Shown here: one piece after another, positions 33,753-42,370 of the stretch
Layout of the letters: every line of letters starts with the position of its first letter
Position numbering within the stretch: the first letter of the stretch is position 1
Assembly: GCA_046296195.1 (NCBI GenBank)
Contig: JBKBLR010000011.1
Span: 25,471-89,470 of the forward strand
Length of the DNA: 64,000 nucleotides
Origin: Amphiplicatus sp046296195
Lineage (GTDB): Bacteria; Pseudomonadota; Alphaproteobacteria; Caulobacterales; Parvularculaceae
Reading direction: 5' to 3'
Notes under the pieces: generated by a model
Told to the model about the DNA's origin: nothing
The model's database searches: none
The model's input: the letters and a program-made list of their open reading frames with translations, nothing else
Position numbers and translations under genes: made by a program

Positions 33753-35266
33753 AGGTTGCGCCGCGCGCTGTCGCCCCGGCGTCGCTCGCGGCGATCTTCA
33801 TTCTTGCAGCGGCCTCCTACTGGGGCGGGCTCGGACCCGGCGACGGCGAGCGGTATATTGAGGCGGCGCTCCGCTGGCAGCAGGGGCCCTTCCTCGGCGA
33901 CACGCATTGGGCGCTGCGCCATCTTTTCGTGCTGCCGATGGCGGCGCTGTTCACGCTCATTGGGCCCAGCGAGCTCGTCGCGATCCTGCCGAACGTCGCC
34001 TATGCGGTGCTGACCGTCGCGGTCACCTGGGCTTTCGGCCGCCGGTATCTCGGCCGGCACGAGGCTTTCCTCGCTGCGGCGTTCGTTGCGACATCCGCGT
34101 TCTTTGTGGCGCGACCGTTCGAACTTGACGTCTATGGGGCCGAGGCTTTTTTCGCGGCGCTTTCCTGCTGGCTGTTTGTTGGGGCGCGCGAGGGTGGCGG
34201 GCGCCGGTGGCTGGTCGCGGCCGGTCTCACCGCCGGCCTTGCCTGGACCGTGCGCGAACAGGCCCTTTGCCTGATCGTCGCCTTCGGACTTCTCATCCTT
34301 CATTCGCGCAAGGACGTCCTGCGGTCTCTCGTTTTCCTCGGGATTGGATTTGGATTCGTTATCGCCGCCGAGCTGGCGATTTACGCCGTCGCCTCTGGCG
34401 ACCCGTTCTATCGCTACCGCATCGACCTTGGTCATCGCGACATCGGCGTCGGCGCCGCCCTGCCGCCGGAGCGTTCGGGATTGCCCGGCCGCGCTCTTGA
34501 GGCGCTGAAATACATGGCGACGACGCCGGCGACGACGCCGATGCTCCTCATGGCGGCGGGCGCGCTTTACTATCTTCGACAGGCGCAAATCCGCTTGGCG
34601 CCGCTGGCGATCTCGGCGCTCAGGGTCTTCGGCGCCGCCGCCGGCGTTTCGGCGATCCTAACGCCGCTCGCCTTCAATCTCGCCTGGACCCGGTATTATC
34701 CGATGCTGACTTATGCGGCGTTTCTGGTCGTTGCGGTCGCGATCGCCTCCCTTTGGACCTCATCGCGCAAACGCGCCGCCGCCGGCGCCGTTTTCGCCGT
34801 CCTCGCCGTCAATATTGCCGCAGCCGATTTCACCCGAGATGGCGATTATGCGGAAGCGCGCGCGCTGGCGAGGATGGCGATGACATCTCACGAGGCCATT
34901 TACGCAGACCCCCTCACGGTCAGCCGCGCCCGATACCAATTGCGCCTGAAAGGCTGGTCGATGGCGGCGGCGTCGGAGAAAGTGCGCAACGTTCGCGACG
35001 CGACGGCGGGGTCGCTGGTATTCGGAACGGAGCGGACCGAGGCGCCCGCCGGGCCATCATGCACGACGGCGAAACTGACCTTGCGGAAGACCGGCTGGAC
35101 GCACGCATTGCTGCGCGAGACGGGGATCTCCCGATTGCTTGGGGCCCGCGCCGAGGCGATCGCCGCGCGGCCGCGGCCGGTGAGGGTCATGCGCCTGCTC
35201 GACAGCCCCGCAACAGCTGATCCGGAGAGCGGGGCGCCCTGCATCAATAGGGGCTCGCGCGATTAG
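33749..35266 (+). CDS. GT-C type membrane glycosyltransferase (ArnT/GT39-like)
   Basis: This 505-residue protein has about ten transmembrane helices. The first periplasmic loop carries the acidic motif GPGDGERYIEAALRWQ, consistent with the catalytic Asp/Glu of GT-C enzymes that use polyprenyl-phosphate sugars. FFVARPFELDVYGAEAFFAALS also fits the ArnT/PMT group. The C-terminal 130 residues are soluble. Donor and acceptor are unknown. It is co-translated with the GT2 gene (ATGA), and its end overlaps the convergent flavoprotein gene by 4 nt. Confidence 0.8.
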   Translation: MKVAPRAVAPASLAAIFILAAASYWGGLGPGDGERYIEAALRWQQGPFLGDTHWALRHLFVLPMAALFTLIGPSELVAILPNVAYAVLTVAVTWAFGRRYLGRHEAFLAAAFVATSAFFVARPFELDVYGAEAFFAALSCWLFVGAREGGGRRWLVAAGLTAGLAWTVREQALCLIVAFGLLILHSRKDVLRSLVFLGIGFGFVIAAELAIYAVASGDPFYRYRIDLGHRDIGVGAALPPERSGLPGRALEALKYMATTPATTPMLLMAAGALYYLRQAQIRLAPLAISALRVFGAAAGVSAILTPLAFNLAWTRYYPMLTYAAFLVVAVAIASLWTSSRKRAAAGAVFAVLAVNIAAADFTRDGDYAEARALARMAMTSHEAIYADPLTVSRARYQLRLKGWSMAAASEKVRNVRDATAGSLVFGTERTEAPAGPSCTTAKLTLRKTGWTHALLRETGISRLLGARAEAIAARPRPVRVMRLLDSPATADPESGAPCINRGSRD

Positions 35267-36792
35267 GCGGCTTCGACGCGGCGCCGGTCGCGCTCAGCCT
35301 TGATGTCCGCCGCGGCGCCCTTTTCCTCGACCGTGAAATCCTCATGGTAGGAGCGCTCGACATTGACGTTCCAGAGGTCGTGACGCTCGCCTGTAATGTT
35401 TCGGGCGGCGAGCATCGCCGTCAGCATCGAGTGGTCCTGATTGTTGTAACGGTGCATGCCGTTGCGTCCGACCGTCTGGAAGTTCTCGAGCGTCAACAGC
35501 CAGTCCTTCACCGTCTCGAGCGCTTCGCGATATTCGCCGTCATAGACCGGATAGGCCTTCGGCTGGCGGATGACCGTGCCGTCGACGACATTCGACACCT
35601 TTGCGAGGCCTAGATATTCGAGCTCGCGGGCGGCCTGCGCGATGAGGTCGGCGTCCGACGTCGTCCAGAGCCCGTCGCCTTCGTGGCAGAAATATTCCAT
35701 GCCGATGGAGGCTTTGTCCGCCTCCGGAACCATATCTGGCGACCATGACCGGAAATTTTGAATGCGGCCGACCTTCACTTCCGGCGCGTGGATGTAAATC
35801 CAGTTGTCCGGGAACGGGTCGGGGTGGTCGAGAATGAGGGTGACGATCAGGAAGTCGCGATAATTTAGACGGTCGGCGGCGGCGATGACATCCGGCGGCG
35901 GCGGCGGGTCGAAGGCGTGAATGAGGTCTTTGATCGCCATCGAATTGACGAACCAGTCGGCGGCGATGCGATAGGTGCGCGGTTCTGCCCCTGAATAGTC
36001 GACCGCCTCGACCGCGGCGACACGGTTCCCCTCCCGAAAAACTTTCGTGACGGCGGTTCTCATCCGCAGCTCGCCGCCGTTCCGCCGGACCTCGTCGCGA
36101 AAGCGCTCCCACATCTGGCCCGGTCCGAGCCGGGGATACTCGAACTCCTCGATGAGGCTCGTCGTGTCATTCGCCCCCGTAAGCGCGTTAAGGACCGCCT
36201 TGGTCAGCGACAGGTTCTTGATACGCTGCGCGGCCCAGTCGGCGCGGATCTCGGTGCAGGGAATGCCCCATACCTTTTCCGTGTAGGATTTGAAGAAGTG
36301 CTCGAACAGGCGGCGCCCGAAGCGGTTCGTCACCCATTGCTCGAAGTTTTCCTCCTCGGGGTGCGGGCTGACGCGCCATTTCATGTAGCTCATCATGATC
36401 TGAAACGCTTCGACCGGTCCCATGTTCGAGAGCGCGTTGAAGATCTTCAGCGGGTAGTCATAATATTTCCCGCGATAGAAAATGCGCGAAAGGCGGGGGC
36501 GGAGGACGAAATCCTGACCGCCGACCTCGTGCCACAGCGCCTCGACTTCCTTCACCTTGGTGAAGAAGCGGTGCCCGCCGATGTCGAAGCGAAACCCCTT
36601 GAAGCTTTCGGTGCGCGCGATGCCGCCGACATCGTCTGACGCTTCAAGGACGATCGGGCGATGAGCCTTGCTTCGCTTCTGCAGCTCATAGGCGGCTGTC
36701 AGCCCCGCCGGCCCGGCGCCGACAATGACAACCGCGCCGTTCCCGGCCTGCTCAAGCGGAGGTGACGGCGGATTGATCATTGTGCTGGTCAT
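35263..36792 (-). CDS. UDP-galactopyranose mutase-like FAD-dependent oxidoreductase
   Basis: This 509-residue flavoprotein of the amine oxidase/UGM-like superfamily has the dinucleotide motif VVIVGAGPAGLTAAYELQ near residues 21-38. It continues with VLEASDDVGGIARTESFKGFRFDIGGHRFF, a hallmark of UGM-like proteins, then EKVWGIPCTEI. The C-terminal block GMHRYNNQDHSM contacts the flavin. It probably modifies a nucleotide sugar or lipid-linked sugar, but the exact substrate is unknown. The start overlaps the end of the UDP-glucuronate decarboxylase by 41 nt (29 nt if the second ATG at 36780 is used), so the two are coupled. Confidence 0.88.
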   Translation of the reverse strand: MTSTMINPPSPPLEQAGNGAVVIVGAGPAGLTAAYELQKRSKAHRPIVLEASDDVGGIARTESFKGFRFDIGGHRFFTKVKEVEALWHEVGGQDFVLRPRLSRIFYRGKYYDYPLKIFNALSNMGPVEAFQIMMSYMKWRVSPHPEEENFEQWVTNRFGRRLFEHFFKSYTEKVWGIPCTEIRADWAAQRIKNLSLTKAVLNALTGANDTTSLIEEFEYPRLGPGQMWERFRDEVRRNGGELRMRTAVTKVFREGNRVAAVEAVDYSGAEPRTYRIAADWFVNSMAIKDLIHAFDPPPPPDVIAAADRLNYRDFLIVTLILDHPDPFPDNWIYIHAPEVKVGRIQNFRSWSPDMVPEADKASIGMEYFCHEGDGLWTTSDADLIAQAARELEYLGLAKVSNVVDGTVIRQPKAYPVYDGEYREALETVKDWLLTLENFQTVGRNGMHRYNNQDHSMLTAMLAARNITGERHDLWNVNVERSYHEDFTVEEKGAAADIKAERDRRRVEAA

Positions 36793-37819
36793 CGCTCTTT
36801 CTGAAGGGATTGGCCGGCAGATCCGGCGCGGTTGCTGGTTTCAAGTTTCGGGCGGCGTCCTGCTCCTTGCGTGGCATTTGGCCGCGCGCCCACGCGATCG
36901 TGCGATCAAGGCCTTCAGCAAGCGCCGTCGATGGCCGCCAGCCGAGATCGCGTTCCGCTCTCGTGATGTCCGGTCGCCGGATTTTCGGATCGTCCGCGGG
37001 CAAGTCTTTCATCACGATCGGGGACGTGCTGCCGACGCGGGCTTTCACGATCTTGGCCAATTCGAGGATGGTATGCTCGACCGGATTGCCGAGATTGACG
37101 GGGCCTATTCGCTTTCCCGGCGCGTTCATCAAGATAAGGAGCGCCTCAACCATGTCGTCTACGTAGCAGAAGGATCGCGTCTGCGATCCATCGCCGTAGA
37201 CGGTGATCGGCGCGGCGGCGAGCGCCTGCGTGATGAAGTTCGGAATGCAGCGCCCGTCCTCGGGGTTCATGCGAGGCCCATAAGTGTTGAAGATGCGCGC
37301 GACGCGCACCTCGACGCCATGCTGGCGGCAGTAATCATAAAAGAGCGTTTCTGCGGCGCGCTTTCCCTCGTCATAACAGGCGCGCGGCCCGACGCAGCTC
37401 ACCAGGCCGACATAGTCCTCCGGCTGCGGATGGACGTCGGGATCGCCGTAAACCTCGCTGGTCGAGGCCTGCAGGACGCGGGCCCCGTCCGCCAGTCCGC
37501 GCTCGAGGACGTTGATCGCCCCGAGCACGCTCGTTTTCATCGTTCCGACGGCGTCGCGCTGATATTGGGGCGGCGAAGCGGGGCAGGCGAGATTGTAGAT
37601 CTGGTCGAAGCGACCGTCCGGCAGGCGGGCGCGGACATCGCCCTCGACGAAGGTGAAGCGGGGCGACCGTATCGCGTCGGCGAGATTCGACTTGAATCCG
37701 GTTTCAAGATTGTCGAGGCAGACGACGATGGCGCCGGTTGACAACAGGCGGTCGCATAGATGGGACCCGACGAACCCCGCGCCGCCGGTAACCAAAACCC
37801 GGATGCCCGATTGACTCAA
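36752..37819 (-). CDS. UDP-glucuronate decarboxylase (UDP-xylose synthase)
   Basis: This protein of about 355 residues is an extended SDR/NAD-dependent epimerase. It has VLVTGGAGFVGSHL at the N-terminus, the UXS signature ACPASPPQYQRD, the Ser/Thr block STSEVYGDP, the YxxxK motif in ACYDEGKRAAE and RIFNTYGPRM. The enzyme converts UDP-glucuronate to UDP-xylose with internal NAD recycling. I chose TTG 37819 because a GGGGGT site precedes it and the fold starts there. ATG 37873 would add 18 unrelated residues. It is first in an operon with the UGM-like flavoprotein and probably supplies sugar to the neighbouring glycosyltransferases. Confidence 0.88.
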   Translation of the reverse strand: MSQSGIRVLVTGGAGFVGSHLCDRLLSTGAIVVCLDNLETGFKSNLADAIRSPRFTFVEGDVRARLPDGRFDQIYNLACPASPPQYQRDAVGTMKTSVLGAINVLERGLADGARVLQASTSEVYGDPDVHPQPEDYVGLVSCVGPRACYDEGKRAAETLFYDYCRQHGVEVRVARIFNTYGPRMNPEDGRCIPNFITQALAAAPITVYGDGSQTRSFCYVDDMVEALLILMNAPGKRIGPVNLGNPVEHTILELAKIVKARVGSTSPIVMKDLPADDPKIRRPDITRAERDLGWRPSTALAEGLDRTIAWARGQMPRKEQDAARNLKPATAPDLPANPFRKSDDQHNDQSAVTSA

Positions 37820-37841
37820 GACGACCCCCACAACCCCGAAC

Positions 37842-37862
37842 TTGGCCACAGAGTTATGCACA
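37842..37862. promoter_or_regulatory. Two DnaA-box-like 9-mers
   Basis: TTATGCACA (37854-37862) matches the DnaA consensus TTATNCACA exactly. TTGGCCACA (37842-37850), 12 bp away in the same orientation, differs from TTATCCACA at two positions. They lie in the short divergent gap between the UDP-glucuronate decarboxylase and dusA. DnaA binding there is only a possibility. Confidence 0.4.
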
Positions 37863-37973
37863 GGGCAAGCCAAAGACGTGGCCTCTCCGGCTCACAATCG
37901 GGCTTCAGGCGCGCTTCTTGCGCCTATTGCCGCCGCTCGGCGGCAGATGGGGCCCTCTGAAGGAAGATCGCTG

Positions 37974-38966
37974 ATGAATCGCGTGTCACCCTGGCGGTTT
38001 TGCGTCGCCCCGATGATGGACGGGACCGACCGGCATTGCCGGTATTTTCACCGTCTGCTGACGCGGCGCGCGCGGCTTTATACCGAAATGATCGTCGCCG
38101 AGGCGGCCTTGCAGGGGGACAGGGCGCGGCTCCTCGGCTTTGACGCAGCCGAGCATCCCGTCGCCCTTCAGCTCGGCGGTTCGGCGCCTGAGAAGCTCGC
38201 CGAGGCCGCGCGCATTGGCGAAGGGTTCGGCTATGACGAGATCAATCTCAATGTCGGTTGTCCCTCTGACCGCGTCCAGTCAGGTGCGTTCGGCGCCTGC
38301 CTGATGAAGACGCCGGCGCTCGTCGCCGACTGCGTCGCGGCGATGCGCGCGGCGGTCAGCGTTCCCGTCACGGTCAAATGCCGGATCGGGGTTGACGACG
38401 AGAATGCGAACGAAAGTTTGTTCGCCTTTGTGGAAGGGGTCGGCGCTGCGGGCTGCGATGTTTTCATCGTTCATGCGCGCAAGGCCTGGCTGCAGGGTCT
38501 CAGCCCGAGGGAGAACCGTGAAATCCCGCCGCTCGATTATGAACTCGTCCGGAGGCTGAAGAGGTCAAGGCCTGACCTCACCATCGTTCTCAACGGCGGA
38601 CTGGTCTCCGCCGCGCATGCGCTAGAGGAAAGCCGCGGCGTCGACGGGGTGATGCTCGGCCGCGCGGCCTATGGCGAACCGGCGATCCTCGCCGATGTCG
38701 ACCGGCTCTTCTTCGACGAGGAAGAGTCAGCGCCGGCGCTCTCTGACGTCGCAACGGCGATGTCAGACTATGTGAAACGTATCGCCGCGGAAGGCGTCAG
38801 GCCGCACCATGTCGTCCGCCACATGCTCGGGCTGTTTCACGGAAAGCCAGGAGCCAGAACCTGGCGGCGGCTGCTGTCGCAACAGGGCGCAGGGACGCCG
38901 CCGGATATTCTGGATGCGGCGCTTGACGCGATCAGCGAGGGCTACTGCACCCGCTCGACCTTGTAG
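37974..38966 (+). CDS. dusA: tRNA-dihydrouridine synthase A
   Basis: This 330-residue FMN-dependent TIM-barrel enzyme reduces uridines in the tRNA D loop. It has the start CVAPMMDGTDRHCRYFHRLL, QLGGSAPEKLAEAARI and the catalytic Cys in INLNVGCPSDRVQSGAFGAC. VKCRIGVDD, FIVHARKAWLQGLSP and NGGL complete the DusA subfamily set. A GGAAG site precedes the ATG at 37974. Its last 25 nt overlap the convergent TraB-family gene. Confidence 0.96.
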   Translation: MNRVSPWRFCVAPMMDGTDRHCRYFHRLLTRRARLYTEMIVAEAALQGDRARLLGFDAAEHPVALQLGGSAPEKLAEAARIGEGFGYDEINLNVGCPSDRVQSGAFGACLMKTPALVADCVAAMRAAVSVPVTVKCRIGVDDENANESLFAFVEGVGAAGCDVFIVHARKAWLQGLSPRENREIPPLDYELVRRLKRSRPDLTIVLNGGLVSAAHALEESRGVDGVMLGRAAYGEPAILADVDRLFFDEEESAPALSDVATAMSDYVKRIAAEGVRPHHVVRHMLGLFHGKPGARTWRRLLSQQGAGTPPDILDAALDAISEGYCTRSTL

Positions 38967-39832
38967 CCCTTCCGCCGCAGCATCTCGATGACCCCGTCTG
39001 CGCCGATGAAGTGGCCGGTTCCCGCCGCAATGAAATAGTCGTCTGCGCCCTTCATGATCTCTTCGATCTGCGTGGTCCAATCGGCGTTGCGGTCGACGAT
39101 CAGCGCCTTGTAGGCGCCCGGCGCGCTCTTGCGCATCGGCGTCAGCATTTCCTTTTCGATCATCGTGAGGTCGCCCCTGCGCCAGGCTTCGACCGTGCGC
39201 TTGGTGAAGCCTTCGAAGTCGACGATCTGCGCCATGCTGCGCTCGAAATCAGCTAGCCATTCCTCTGTGCTCAGCCCGGCGAGCGTGCGGATCTGGAATT
39301 CCGCCGTTTCGAGGTGGGCGATGCGGTCGTTCTGCGCCGCCGCTTTCGCCATGATGGAGTGTTCAGCGCCCGCCTCGGGCGAAAATCCTTCAGCCTGCAT
39401 CGCGCCGACCGAAAGCGACAAGAGCGCGAGCCATGGACGCATCGGTTCGAGCGCCGCCATCGGAATGCCGTAGCGTTCGCATGCCGACGCGAACTGCTTT
39501 GACCTTTCCGGGCCGAGTTGGGATGAAAGCGTGACGCCCGGCGGATTGAGCCCCAGTTCCTGAACTAGCGCGGCGACTTTCTGCTTGGCTTCCGGACTGT
39601 CGGTATCCGCCTCCGTCATGGTGATCGGTGTTTTCGCCATGGCTTCATCAAGCGCCGGCGTCGTCCATGCGATCATCGGCGGCAGGATATGGAACGTGCC
39701 GAACAGATAGATGTCGGAATCGGCGTCAGAGACGCGCCACATCGCCGGCCCCTCCGCGGCCGCTGGCGCAAAGGCCATTGCTGCGACGACGGTCGCCGCC
39801 TGCATGATCCGTGAGCGGAGAAGCGTTTTCAT
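38942..39832 (-). CDS. Exported TraB/GumN family protein
   Basis: This 296-residue protein has a signal peptide (MKTLLRSRIMQAATVVAAMAFAPAAA). It is a TraB/GumN-like domain with the N-terminal DSDIYLFGTFHILPP and the C-terminal DYFIAAGTGHFIGADGVIEMLRRKG, the conserved Gx2H pair thought to form a metal-dependent active site. Members include putative periplasmic proteases (TIKI-like), but the function here is unknown. ATG 39844, 12 nt upstream, is an alternative start. The 3' end overlaps dusA by 25 nt. Confidence 0.9.
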   Translation of the reverse strand: MKTLLRSRIMQAATVVAAMAFAPAAAEGPAMWRVSDADSDIYLFGTFHILPPMIAWTTPALDEAMAKTPITMTEADTDSPEAKQKVAALVQELGLNPPGVTLSSQLGPERSKQFASACERYGIPMAALEPMRPWLALLSLSVGAMQAEGFSPEAGAEHSIMAKAAAQNDRIAHLETAEFQIRTLAGLSTEEWLADFERSMAQIVDFEGFTKRTVEAWRRGDLTMIEKEMLTPMRKSAPGAYKALIVDRNADWTTQIEEIMKGADDYFIAAGTGHFIGADGVIEMLRRKGYKVERVQ

Positions 39833-39887
39833 CGAGACTCTCATTTGTTGGGGGGTGCGTGCGTTCGGTTGACGGATAGCCGGCGGG

Positions 39888-40016
39888 TCAGAATAGGCCG
39901 AGCTTTCGGGCGATCTGCGAGAGCGTTTCGCCCATGATCACGCCGCAGGCGAAGAGAATGAAGGCGGTCACCCAAACCGGCCGGGCTTTCAGGCTGCAGT
40001 TCAGATCGGAACTCAT
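39888..40016 (-). CDS. 42-residue single-helix membrane peptide
   Basis: This short frame starts within the stop of the XRE regulator gene (ATGA overlap), so it is translationally coupled to it. The peptide has a polar N-terminus (MSSDLNCSLKARP), one hydrophobic helix (residues about 14-29; VWVTAFILFACGVIMG) and the tail ETLSQIARKLGLF. I do not recognise a family. Coupling, codon usage like its neighbours and a clear helix support a real gene. It may work with the membrane protein at the head of the operon. Confidence 0.65.
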   Translation of the reverse strand: MSSDLNCSLKARPVWVTAFILFACGVIMGETLSQIARKLGLF

Positions 40017-40213
40017 GCGGCGTCTCCATCATTGAAAATGGCTTCTACAGGCGTTTGAAAAAGTCTTGCGATCTTCAGCGCCAATGGCAGCGACGGGTCA
40101 TAGCGTTCCTTTTCGATGGCGTTGACCGTCTGGCGCGAGACCCCGAGCGCAGCGGCAAGATCGCCCTGGCTCCATCCGCGGCCCGATCGCAATTGCGGCA
40201 GGATGTTTTTCAC
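40013..40213 (-). CDS. XRE-family helix-turn-helix regulator
   Basis: This 66-residue protein is a single HTH domain: MKNILPQLRSGRGWSQGDLA, the recognition part GVSRQTVNAIEKERYDPSLP, then LALKIARLFQTPVEAIF. It belongs to the minimal Xre/YozG-like regulators that are usually encoded with a small multi-helix membrane protein. I chose GTG 40213, which overlaps the upstream membrane-protein stop (GTGA) and matches the usual MKN start. It presumably represses its own operon through the palindrome at 40655-40671. Confidence 0.93.
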   Translation of the reverse strand: MKNILPQLRSGRGWSQGDLAAALGVSRQTVNAIEKERYDPSLPLALKIARLFQTPVEAIFNDGDAA

Positions 40214-40629
40214 GATGACTTCCAAGCCGCCACCATCCACGCGATCGAGCTTACAGCCGCGGCGAACAGGAAAACGCCGACCATTGGGATCTCCGGCAAA
40301 CCGAACAGGAGGTCTGCGACCCCTTGAAGGCCGGCGGCGACCAGCGTCGCGAGGCTCGCGATCGCAAGGCTTGCCACCAGCGTGCGTCGGATCAGTTCAT
40401 CAGACCGTTGATAAAAATGGCGATATTCGTTCGCGGCGATGACCGCGACGACTATCGTCAGGGCCGCAAGACCGATCGCCTCAGGCTGGCTCGCGGGAGC
40501 AAGGCCGACATCGAACCGGCCATAGCTGAGCCCCAAGACAAGGGAGGAAAGGCCGACCCGACAGGCCATCCGGCGGAGATGGGCCTGGGAGGAATCTCCG
40601 CCCAGAAAAAGGAAACTCAAGCGACTCAA
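40210..40629 (-). CDS. Four-helix membrane protein paired with XRE regulator
   Basis: This 139-residue protein has four likely transmembrane helices (about 24-40, 50-66, 82-104 and 115-135). The middle segment ANEYRHFYQRSDELIRR is like the DE-rich motif in membrane partners of small XRE regulators. It may sense a signal at the membrane and act together with the regulator, but its function is unknown. It heads a three-gene operon with the XRE gene (GTGA overlap) and the 42-residue peptide. Confidence 0.75.
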   Translation of the reverse strand: MSRLSFLFLGGDSSQAHLRRMACRVGLSSLVLGLSYGRFDVGLAPASQPEAIGLAALTIVVAVIAANEYRHFYQRSDELIRRTLVASLAIASLATLVAAGLQGVADLLFGLPEIPMVGVFLFAAAVSSIAWMVAAWKSS

Positions 40630-40654
40630 CGAAGATGCTCCGCCTTCAGACTGA

Positions 40655-40690
40655 CAAGTAAACTTTACAAGAAGAGCATCGGCCTGTCAA
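40655..40690 (-). promoter_or_regulatory. Promoter and operator of the XRE operon
   Basis: On the minus strand a consensus -35 TTGACA (40690-40685) and a -10 TAAAGT (40667-40662) are 17 bp apart. A palindrome-like CAAGTAAACTTTACAAG (40655-40671; core GTAAA-C-TTTAC) covers the -10. This is a good candidate autoregulatory operator for the XRE protein. Confidence 0.7.
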
Positions 40691-40709
40691 GCACCCTTTC
40701 CAGACACTG

Positions 40710-42218
40710 TCAGATTTTCTGGTTATAGGCCCCAACCTCGGGGCGCCGGCGCAAGATAGCGTCGAGCTCGGCGAACATCGCGCGCATGTTGGCCTCGGAC
40801 GCTGGGCTTTCAACGACGACGACAAGCTCAGGCTTGTTCGACGAGGCGCGGATGAGGCCCCAAGTGCCGTCCTCCGCCGTGATGCGCACGCCGTTCACTG
40901 TGACGACATCCCGGATTTTCTGGCCGATGATCGTATCGCCGCGTTTCGCGCGCGCTTCGATCTCGGCGACGATGCCGTCGACGACGGCGTATTTCGCCTC
41001 GTCGGCGCATTTCGGCGACATGGTCGGCGACTGCCATGTCTTCGGCAGCGATTTCCTGAGGTCCGACAGTTTCTTGTCCGGATTGCGTTCGAGCATTTTC
41101 AGGATCGCAATCGCGGCGACGAGCCCGTCGTCATAACCGCGTCCGATCGGTTTGTTGAAGAAGAAGTGGCCGGACTTTTCAAAGCCGGCGAGCGCGCCAA
41201 GTTCATGGCTCTTGCGCTTGATGTAGGAATGGCCCGTTTTCCAGTAGAGCGTCTTCGCCCTGTTCTGCTGCAGCATGGGATCGGTGAGGAAGAGGCCCGT
41301 CGATTTCACGTCGACGACGAATTGCGCGCCGGGATTGAGCGCCGACAGGTCGCGCGCCAGCAGCACGCCGATCTTGTCAGCAAAGATTTCTTCTCCCTCG
41401 TCGTCGACGACGCCGCAGCGATCGCCGTCGCCGTCAAAGCCAAGAGCGAGGTCCGCGCCATGCTCCTTCACCGCGTGCTGCATGGCATGCAGCATTTCAA
41501 GATCTTCAGGGTTCGGATTGTATTTCGGAAAAGAGTGATCGAGATCGGCGTCCATCGGGATGACCTCGACGCCGAGACGCGTCAGCGCCTCGGGTGCGAA
41601 GGCGCCGGCGGTGCCGTTGCCGCAGGCGGCGATCACCTTGAGCTTGCGCTTGATCGTTCCCGCGCCGGCAAGATCGTTGAGATAACGCTCGCGCAGGCCC
41701 GGAACCCATTTGTAGGACCCGCCGGCGGCGGCCTTGCCCTTGGCGCCCAGCACGATTTCTTTGAGGCGTCCCATTTCATCGGGACCGAAGGTCAAGGGCT
41801 TGTCGTAGCCCATCTTCACGCCGGTCCAGCCGTTCTCGTTGTGGCTGGCGGTCACCATCGCGACCGCCGGAATGTCGAGCGCGAACTGCGCGAAATAAGC
41901 GACGGGCGACAGCGCAAGGCCGATGTCATTGACCTCGATTCCGGCCGTCATCAGCCCGACCGTCAGCGCCTGTTTGATGGAGGTCGAATAGCCGCGGAAA
42001 TCATGACCGACGACGATCCGTGGCGGCTTGCCGGCCTCGCGGATCAGCGTGCCGAGGCCGAGCCCCAGCGCCTGAACGCCGAGCAAGTTGATTTCCGGTC
42101 CGAAGAGCCAGCGGGCGTCATACTCCCGAAAGCCGGTCGCCTTGACGAGCGGCGTCGTCTCATAGGCGAGGGTGTTCGGGTTGAGGTCGGCGCGCGGGGC
42201 GGGCAGGGCGTCGGTCAT
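40710..42218 (-). CDS. Phosphomannomutase/phosphoglucomutase
   Basis: This 502-residue enzyme of the alpha-D-phosphohexomutase family (AlgC/CpsG-like) interconverts hexose 6- and 1-phosphates for sugar-nucleotide synthesis. The phosphoserine loop is TASHNENGWTGVKMG, the metal-binding loop is DGDGDR, and the sugar-binding loop GFEKSGHFFF and C-terminal phosphate site RASSNKPELVVVVES are present. The start at 42218 begins MTDALPAPRADLNPN. It may feed GDP-mannose or UDP-glucose to the glycan genes to its left. It is divergent from the nucleoside transporter. Confidence 0.94.
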   Translation of the reverse strand: MTDALPAPRADLNPNTLAYETTPLVKATGFREYDARWLFGPEINLLGVQALGLGLGTLIREAGKPPRIVVGHDFRGYSTSIKQALTVGLMTAGIEVNDIGLALSPVAYFAQFALDIPAVAMVTASHNENGWTGVKMGYDKPLTFGPDEMGRLKEIVLGAKGKAAAGGSYKWVPGLRERYLNDLAGAGTIKRKLKVIAACGNGTAGAFAPEALTRLGVEVIPMDADLDHSFPKYNPNPEDLEMLHAMQHAVKEHGADLALGFDGDGDRCGVVDDEGEEIFADKIGVLLARDLSALNPGAQFVVDVKSTGLFLTDPMLQQNRAKTLYWKTGHSYIKRKSHELGALAGFEKSGHFFFNKPIGRGYDDGLVAAIAILKMLERNPDKKLSDLRKSLPKTWQSPTMSPKCADEAKYAVVDGIVAEIEARAKRGDTIIGQKIRDVVTVNGVRITAEDGTWGLIRASSNKPELVVVVESPASEANMRAMFAELDAILRRRPEVGAYNQKI

Positions 42219-42370
42219 GAAATCGTTTCTCTCGTGATGCGGACGGCACAATAGGCGCCGTCGCCCGCCGCGCAACCGGGGAGGCGCTCGAGGGCGCAAG
42301 GGTTGCATTCTGTCGGGCCATTACCATAGTGCCTGCTGGGCCGAGGGGGCCGCGGCGGGCAGGGGCGACA

